Origin: Acidobacteriota bacterium
Lineage (GTDB): Bacteria; Acidobacteriota; Terriglobia; Terriglobales; Acidobacteriaceae
Direction: 5' to 3'
DNA length: 9,807 bases
Assembly (NCBI GenBank): GCA_021819255.1
Contig: JAKART010000052.1
Span: 1 to 9,807, forward strand
Shown here one piece after another: positions 5,621 to 9,807 of the stretch (position 1 is its first letter; every line of letters begins with the position of its first letter). The translations under genes were made by a program, and so were the position numbers. The notes under the pieces were generated by a model. The model saw only the letters and a list, made by a program, of their open reading frames with translations, was not told where the DNA came from and searched no databases.

Positions 5621-6391
5621 ATGAGTTGGCAAGACGATCCCAGGCACCGGTTCGCGGGAATTGCGGAGAAATTAAAGCGGGCAGACGAGTCTATCAGCAA
5701 CCTTGAGCGCGAGATTAAACTGTTCTTTCAAGACGGAGAATACCCGGTCCTACCTGAACCCGATAGCAATGAATGGCCGGCAGCGGTCAAATATCACCAG
5801 CATCGCCCAATTCCGCTCCGTTTCGCCGTGCTGACCGGAGAGATCATCCACCATCTTCGCTCCTGTCTGGACCACGCCGTCTGGGCTCTGTCGGACGACA
5901 ATTCGAGGAAAACTAAGGACCGAGAAATTGGGTATCCGATCTTCGATTGCGATCCGAAAGGAAACAAGAAGTACGAAGACTACAAGAAGAAAATACAAGG
6001 AATTAACAATCCGGAGATCAGGGCTCAGATCGAGAAGTGCCAGCCCTACAAGGCTGGCGACAAAGCTGAGGACCACCTTCTTCTGATCCTTCACGACCTC
6101 GACAGGTTCGAGAAGCATCGGGAGATCGTGCTCGTCTCATCCGCTGCGATTGCAAGCATTCCGAATAGTCAGCCCGCGCTTCAGCAGCGAGCGGAAGAGT
6201 CCCAGAAGCACAAGGAGCCGACCTTCGAGGACATTGCCCGTGTCAACGCGCTGAAGAAGCGGGTCCACATCGGACCCGGCATAGCTTTCGGGCAGTTCGG
6301 AACTCGAAAACTCTACCCGCTTATCAGGGGCCTTAGTGAACTTCGTGGCGAAGTTGAGCGGATAGCCAACGACCTCGCCGCTTATGTCTAA
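5621..6391 (+). CDS. Uncharacterised protein, HHLRSxLDH family, HEPN-like motif
   Basis: This 256-residue soluble protein has no signal peptide or membrane segment. I recognise its pattern from a widespread family of unknown function: a helical N-terminus (about 11-36), HHLRSCLDHAVW (77-88), YPIF (105-108), CQPY (140-143) and a leucine-rich stretch ending in EKHRE (164-168). R80 and H85 form R-x4-H, the spacing of the catalytic motif of HEPN ribonucleases, with a polar Ser after the Arg. An HEPN fold is therefore possible but not shown. The DNA is visibly richer in A/T (5941-6000 is 40% G+C, against about 65% for a line of the preceding gene), with more AAG and GAA codons, which suggests transfer. 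No antitoxin-like partner lies next to it; its neighbours are the glycosyltransferase and the convergent carB. The start rests on the ATG with the -10 box just upstream, not on a ribosome site. Confidence 0.75.
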   Translation: MSWQDDPRHRFAGIAEKLKRADESISNLEREIKLFFQDGEYPVLPEPDSNEWPAAVKYHQHRPIPLRFAVLTGEIIHHLRSCLDHAVWALSDDNSRKTKDREIGYPIFDCDPKGNKKYEDYKKKIQGINNPEIRAQIEKCQPYKAGDKAEDHLLLILHDLDRFEKHREIVLVSSAAIASIPNSQPALQQRAEESQKHKEPTFEDIARVNALKKRVHIGPGIAFGQFGTRKLYPLIRGLSELRGEVERIANDLAAYV

Positions 6392-6436
6392 GCGTGGGGT
6401 AAGGCCTCATCTCATGGAGCGTAGCCGACGCGGGAG

Positions 6437-6479
6437 GTGGCTTGTCCGGGTACGGCAAGGGCGAAATCCCTCACGCCAC
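6437..6479. other. Foldable three-stem element in the convergent gap
   Basis: The 96-base gap between the convergent ends of the 256-residue gene and carB contains a compact fold. GTGG (6437-6440) pairs with CCAC (6476-6479), enclosing CTTG-T-CCG-GGTA-CGG-CAAG (6441-6459, seven pairs and one bulge) and GGG-n6-CCC (6459-6470, sharing one G with the previous stem). A small GCGT/ACGC stem (6419-6431) precedes it. No T-run is present on either strand, so it is not a typical intrinsic terminator, although it could help end transcription from both sides. Confidence 0.4.
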
Positions 6480-6487
6480 ACTCAGCG

Positions 6488-9400
6488 TTACGCCCTGGCT
6501 GCGTGCAGATCCTGCAACGACTCCACGTGATACTCACCCTTCTGCAAAGCCTCAATTCCATCGGCTGCCGCTCGCGCAGCCGCCAAGGTGGTAATCGTGG
6601 CCAGCCTTGCGCTTACCGCTGCTCTTCGAATCGCCGCCTCATCGAAGACGCTCATCTGGCCACTGGGCGTGTTCACGATGAGCTGAATCCGATCGCTCTT
6701 GATCAGATCCACCACATTTGGCCGGCCCTCCTTGACGGCGAAGATGCGCTCTACCTGCATCCCAGCGGCTTCCAGCACATCGGCGGTGCCATGCGTGGCC
6801 ACCAGCTTGAACCCCATGTCCACAAACCGTCGCGCCAATGGGGCCAGCACCAGCTTGTCGTGGGCGTTCACGCTAAAGAAGACCGTTCCCTCGGTGGGCA
6901 AGCGCTGACCCGCCGCAAGCTGCGCCTTGGCAAACGCCTCGCCAAAGGTCCTGCCCACCCCCATCACCTCACCCGTGGAGCGCATCTCCGGCCCCAGCAC
7001 AGGGTCGACGCCCTGGAACTTGCCCCACGGGAACACAGGCGACTTCACAAAGAAGTGTTCACCCGTGCTGAGATCGTTGCCGCCGGCCACCTGCTCTGGA
7101 AGCAGTTCCTTGAGGGTCCTGCCGGTCATCAGCCGTGAGGCGATCTTGGCCAACTGTACGCCAGTCGCCTTGGAGACGTAAGGCACCGTGCGCGATGCCC
7201 GCGGATTCACCTCAATCACAAAGACCTTGCCGCGCTGCACCGCGAACTGCAAGTTGGCAAGCCCGATCACATTCAGCCGCATCACCAGCTTGCGCGTATA
7301 GCCACGGATCGTCTCCAGCACCTCCGGGCTCAGGTCCACCGCCGGCAGCACGCAACTGGAGTCGCCAGAGTGTACGCCTGCCTCTTCAATGTGCTGCATG
7401 ATGCCGGCGATCACAACATCCCTGCCATCACAGAGCGCATCCACGTCCACCTCCTGCGCATCCTCCAGAAAGTGGTCGATCAGCACCGGCCGCTCCTGCG
7501 AGTACTCGATGGCTGTAGACATATAACGCACTACATCGGCCTCGTCGTAGGCGATCACCATCGCGCGGCCGCCCAGCACATAACTTGGCCTCACCAGCAC
7601 CGGAAACTCGACCCGCCGCGCTCCCGCCAAAGCCTCTTCCACGCTGGTCGCCATGGCGCCCTGGGGCTGTGGTATCCCCAGTTCCTCGATCAGTTTTCCA
7701 AACCGCTTGCGGTCCTCGGCCAGATCAATCGACTCCGGCGAGGTCCCGATGATTGGCACGCCGGCGGCCTTCAACGGCAGGCTCAGGTTCAGCGGCGTCT
7801 GCCCGCCAAACTGCACGATCATCCCGATCTGCGCTCCTCCACTGGCCTCATGCTCGTAGACCGCCAGCACATCCTCCAGGGTCAGCGGCTCAAAGTACAA
7901 CCGGTCGCTGGTGTCATAGTCTGTGGACACGGTCTCTGGATTGCAGTTGACCATGATCGTCTCGTATCCGTCATCGCGCAGAGCAAAGGCGGCGTGGCAG
8001 CAGCAGTAATCGAACTCGATTCCCTGCCCGATCCGGTTGGGCCCGCTGCCCAGGATGATCACCTTCTTGTTCGAGGTTGGCGGAGCTTCATCTTCTTCGT
8101 CATAGCAGCTATACAGATAAGGCGTCCGGCTTTCGAACTCCGCGGCGCAGGTGTCCACCAACTTGTACACCGGCTTCACTCCCAGCTTCTTGCGCAGATC
8201 TCGGACTTTATCCGCCCCGGAAGACGCTTCGTCTGGAAGACCAAAGGCCATCGCCAGGCGAGCGTCGCTCAAGCCCATCCGTTTCGCCCGGCGCAGCTCA
8301 GCGGCGCCGAGCTTCTCGATTCCTACCCCAGCAACCACCTTCATTTCATCGGCGATCTGTTTCATCTGATGCAGAAACCAGGGATCCATCTGCGTGAAGC
8401 GAGCTACGTCGCGCACGCTCCATCCATGCTCAAAGGCGTAACGAACGTAGGCCATCCGGTCCGGGCTTGGGGTCACCATCTTCTGCCGCAGCCGGCGCGG
8501 ATCGATGCTGTCTGCGGTGCCCTTCTTGCCCGTCTCCAAAGACCGCATGGCCTTCATCAGAGCCTCTTTGAAGGTTCTCCCGATGGCCATCACCTCACCC
8601 ACGCTCTTCATCTGCGGGGCCAGCGTGTCATCGGAGCCGGGAAACTTCTCAAACTGCCACTTGGGGACCTTCACCACCACGTAATCGATGGTCGGCTCAA
8701 AACAGGCCGGCGTGGCCTTGGTGATGTCATTCTGCAACTCATCCAGGGTGTAACCCACGGCCAGCCGCGCGGCGATCTTGGCGATGGGAAATCCGGTAGC
8801 CTTGCTGGCCAGCGCGCTGGACCGCGAGACGCGCGGATTCATCTCGATCACCGTCATGCGCCCGTTCTGGGGGTTCACCGCGAACTGCACATTGCTCCCA
8901 CCCGTCTCGACGCCAATCTCTCGCATCACGGCAATGGAAGCATCGCGCATCCTCTGAAACTCGCGGTCGGTCAGGGTCTGCGCCGGAGCCACGGTAATCG
9001 AATCCCCGGTATGAACCCCCATGGGATCGAAGTTTTCAATGGAGCAGATAATGACGACGTTGTCCTTCAGGTCGCGCACCACCTCCATCTCGTACTCCTT
9101 CCAACCCAGCACGCTCTCTTCCAGAAGGCACTCATGCACTGGCGAAAGGTCCAGTCCGCGGGAGAGGATCTCCATCAACTCCTCGCGGTTGTAGGCAATG
9201 CCGCCTCCGGAGCCGCCCAGGGTAAAACTGGGCCGAATCACCACCGGAAATCCGATCTTACCGGCATACTCCAACCCGCTGCCGGTGTTGTTCACCAGCA
9301 TGGATCTGGGCATATCCAGACCGATCTTGTTCATCGCGTCCTTGAACAGAAGCCGGTCTTCGGCCTTTTTGATCGGTCCCAGCTTGGCGCCGATCAACTC

Positions 9401-9769
9401 AACGCCGTACTGCTCCAGCACTCCTCCGTCCGCCAGATCCACCGCCAGGTTCAACGCTGTCTGTCCACCTACCGTGGGCAATACGGCAAAGATCCCGGAC
9501 TGGCCGAGGCGCTTCATCCGCTCTGTCTCTTCACGCAGGATCTCGGTCAGGTACCCGACCGTCAGCGGCTCGACATACGTCCGGTCAGCCACCTCCGGAT
9601 CCGTCATGATGGAAGCAGGGTTGGAGTTCACCAGCACAACTTCGTACCCTTCAGCCTTCAGCGCCTTGCAAGCCTGCGTCCCGGAGTAGTCGAACTCCGC
9701 CGATTGCCCGATCACAATCGGCCCGGAGCCGATCACCAGTATCTTCGTGATGTCATTCCTGCGTGGCAT
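6488..9769 (-). CDS. carB: Carbamoyl phosphate synthase large subunit
   Basis: CarB is the synthetase subunit that makes carbamoyl phosphate from bicarbonate, two ATP and ammonia channelled from the CarA glutaminase; the product feeds pyrimidine and arginine synthesis. The gene is complete at 1093 residues (E. coli 1073). The first ATP-grasp half opens with [17 protein letters not shown] near residue 14; [12 protein letters not shown] and [18 protein letters not shown] follow. The oligomerisation region spans about 400-565. The second half opens with [18 protein letters not shown] (from 572) and contains [18 protein letters not shown]. The C-terminal MGS-like allosteric domain starts near 955 with FFSVNAHDK and ATHGTADVL. 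Aligned to E. coli with an offset of 18, Ser966, Lys972, Thr992, Thr995 and Asn1033 keep the UMP/IMP contacts, but K993 is Ala1011 and T1017 is Pro1035. The start [16 protein letters not shown] is the normal CarB start. AGGAG (9782-9786) lies 12 bases upstream, which is long. carA is not in the window. Confidence 0.99.
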   Translation of the reverse strand: MPRRNDITKILVIGSGPIVIGQSAEFDYSGTQACKALKAEGYEVVLVNSNPASIMTDPEVADRTYVEPLTVGYLTEILREETERMKRLGQSGIFAVLPTVGGQTALNLAVDLADGGVLEQYGVELIGAKLGPIKKAEDRLLFKDAMNKIGLDMPRSMLVNNTGSGLEYAGKIGFPVVIRPSFTLGGSGGGIAYNREELMEILSRGLDLSPVHECLLEESVLGWKEYEMEVVRDLKDNVVIICSIENFDPMGVHTGDSITVAPAQTLTDREFQRMRDASIAVMREIGVETGGSNVQFAVNPQNGRMTVIEMNPRVSRSSALASKATGFPIAKIAARLAVGYTLDELQNDITKATPACFEPTIDYVVVKVPKWQFEKFPGSDDTLAPQMKSVGEVMAIGRTFKEALMKAMRSLETGKKGTADSIDPRRLRQKMVTPSPDRMAYVRYAFEHGWSVRDVARFTQMDPWFLHQMKQIADEMKVVAGVGIEKLGAAELRRAKRMGLSDARLAMAFGLPDEASSGADKVRDLRKKLGVKPVYKLVDTCAAEFESRTPYLYSCYDEEDEAPPTSNKKVIILGSGPNRIGQGIEFDYCCCHAAFALRDDGYETIMVNCNPETVSTDYDTSDRLYFEPLTLEDVLAVYEHEASGGAQIGMIVQFGGQTPLNLSLPLKAAGVPIIGTSPESIDLAEDRKRFGKLIEELGIPQPQGAMATSVEEALAGARRVEFPVLVRPSYVLGGRAMVIAYDEADVVRYMSTAIEYSQERPVLIDHFLEDAQEVDVDALCDGRDVVIAGIMQHIEEAGVHSGDSSCVLPAVDLSPEVLETIRGYTRKLVMRLNVIGLANLQFAVQRGKVFVIEVNPRASRTVPYVSKATGVQLAKIASRLMTGRTLKELLPEQVAGGNDLSTGEHFFVKSPVFPWGKFQGVDPVLGPEMRSTGEVMGVGRTFGEAFAKAQLAAGQRLPTEGTVFFSVNAHDKLVLAPLARRFVDMGFKLVATHGTADVLEAAGMQVERIFAVKEGRPNVVDLIKSDRIQLIVNTPSGQMSVFDEAAIRRAAVSARLATITTLAAARAAADGIEALQKGEYHVESLQDLHAARA

Positions 9770-9807
9770 CTCTTACCCAATCTCCTGAACCCGCTGCTCA
9801 CCTTGCC
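9770..9807 (-). promoter_or_regulatory. carB upstream segment with AGGAG ribosome site
   Basis: These 38 bases precede carB on the minus strand. AGGAG at 9786-9782 is the only ribosome-site match and sits 12 bases from the ATG, longer than the usual 5-9. The segment is too short to show a promoter or the end of an upstream gene. Confidence 0.4.

Noticed and set aside
5615..6428. 7-bp direct repeat TAGCCGA flanking the 256-residue gene, as a possible target-site duplication
   Set aside because: A shared 7-mer between two flanks of about 100 bases is likely by chance, no inverted terminal repeats or transposase are present, and the left copy overlaps the start codon.
1..9807. CRISPR array, tRNA, rRNA, integrase or transposase genes
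   Set aside because: I looked for regular repeats, tRNA-like cloverleaf ends and recombinase motifs and found none. The only tandem repeat is the two-copy 15-bp unit at 3516-3545.

Overview
The window is GC-rich (single lines of the core genes read near 65% G+C) and is mostly chromosomal housekeeping DNA from a free-living bacterium. The mtnP–pfkB pair, the UbiD-type decarboxylase, the type of multi-pass glycosyltransferase and the frequent TTG/GTG starts suggest Acidobacteriota, perhaps Terriglobia. That placement is an inference from gene content; there is no rRNA or other decisive marker.

Layout, left to right. (1) A UbiD-family decarboxylase on the minus strand, cut by the left edge. (2) A 378-base divergent intergenic region with three consecutive inverted repeats, a good -10 box and a structured leader. 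(3) On the plus strand, mtnP (5'-methylthioadenosine phosphorylase), a PfkB-family kinase, a doubtful 42-residue ORF, and a 615-residue polytopic GT-C type glycosyltransferase. (4) A 256-residue uncharacterised gene whose DNA is visibly more A/T-rich than its neighbours. It carries an HEPN-like R-x4-H motif and what looks like a leaderless promoter. (5) A short convergent gap with a foldable junction. (6) A complete carB on the minus strand, reaching almost to the right edge.

mtnP clears methylthioadenosine, a by-product of polyamine and other S-adenosylmethionine-consuming reactions, giving adenine and methylthioribose-1-phosphate. The co-oriented PfkB kinase probably works on a related sugar or nucleoside, but its substrate cannot be read from sequence. 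UbiD enzymes use prenylated FMN for (de)carboxylation, commonly in quinone synthesis. CarB supplies carbamoyl phosphate for pyrimidines and arginine. The glycosyltransferase is a membrane enzyme expected to use a lipid-linked sugar donor.

I see no complete new multi-gene system here. The best candidates for new biology are the solitary HEPN-like gene with its leaderless promoter, the Gln in place of a usual metal-binding His in the UbiD protein, the two changed nucleotide contacts in the CarB allosteric domain, and the short ORF in frame with the glycosyltransferase but separated from it by a single stop.
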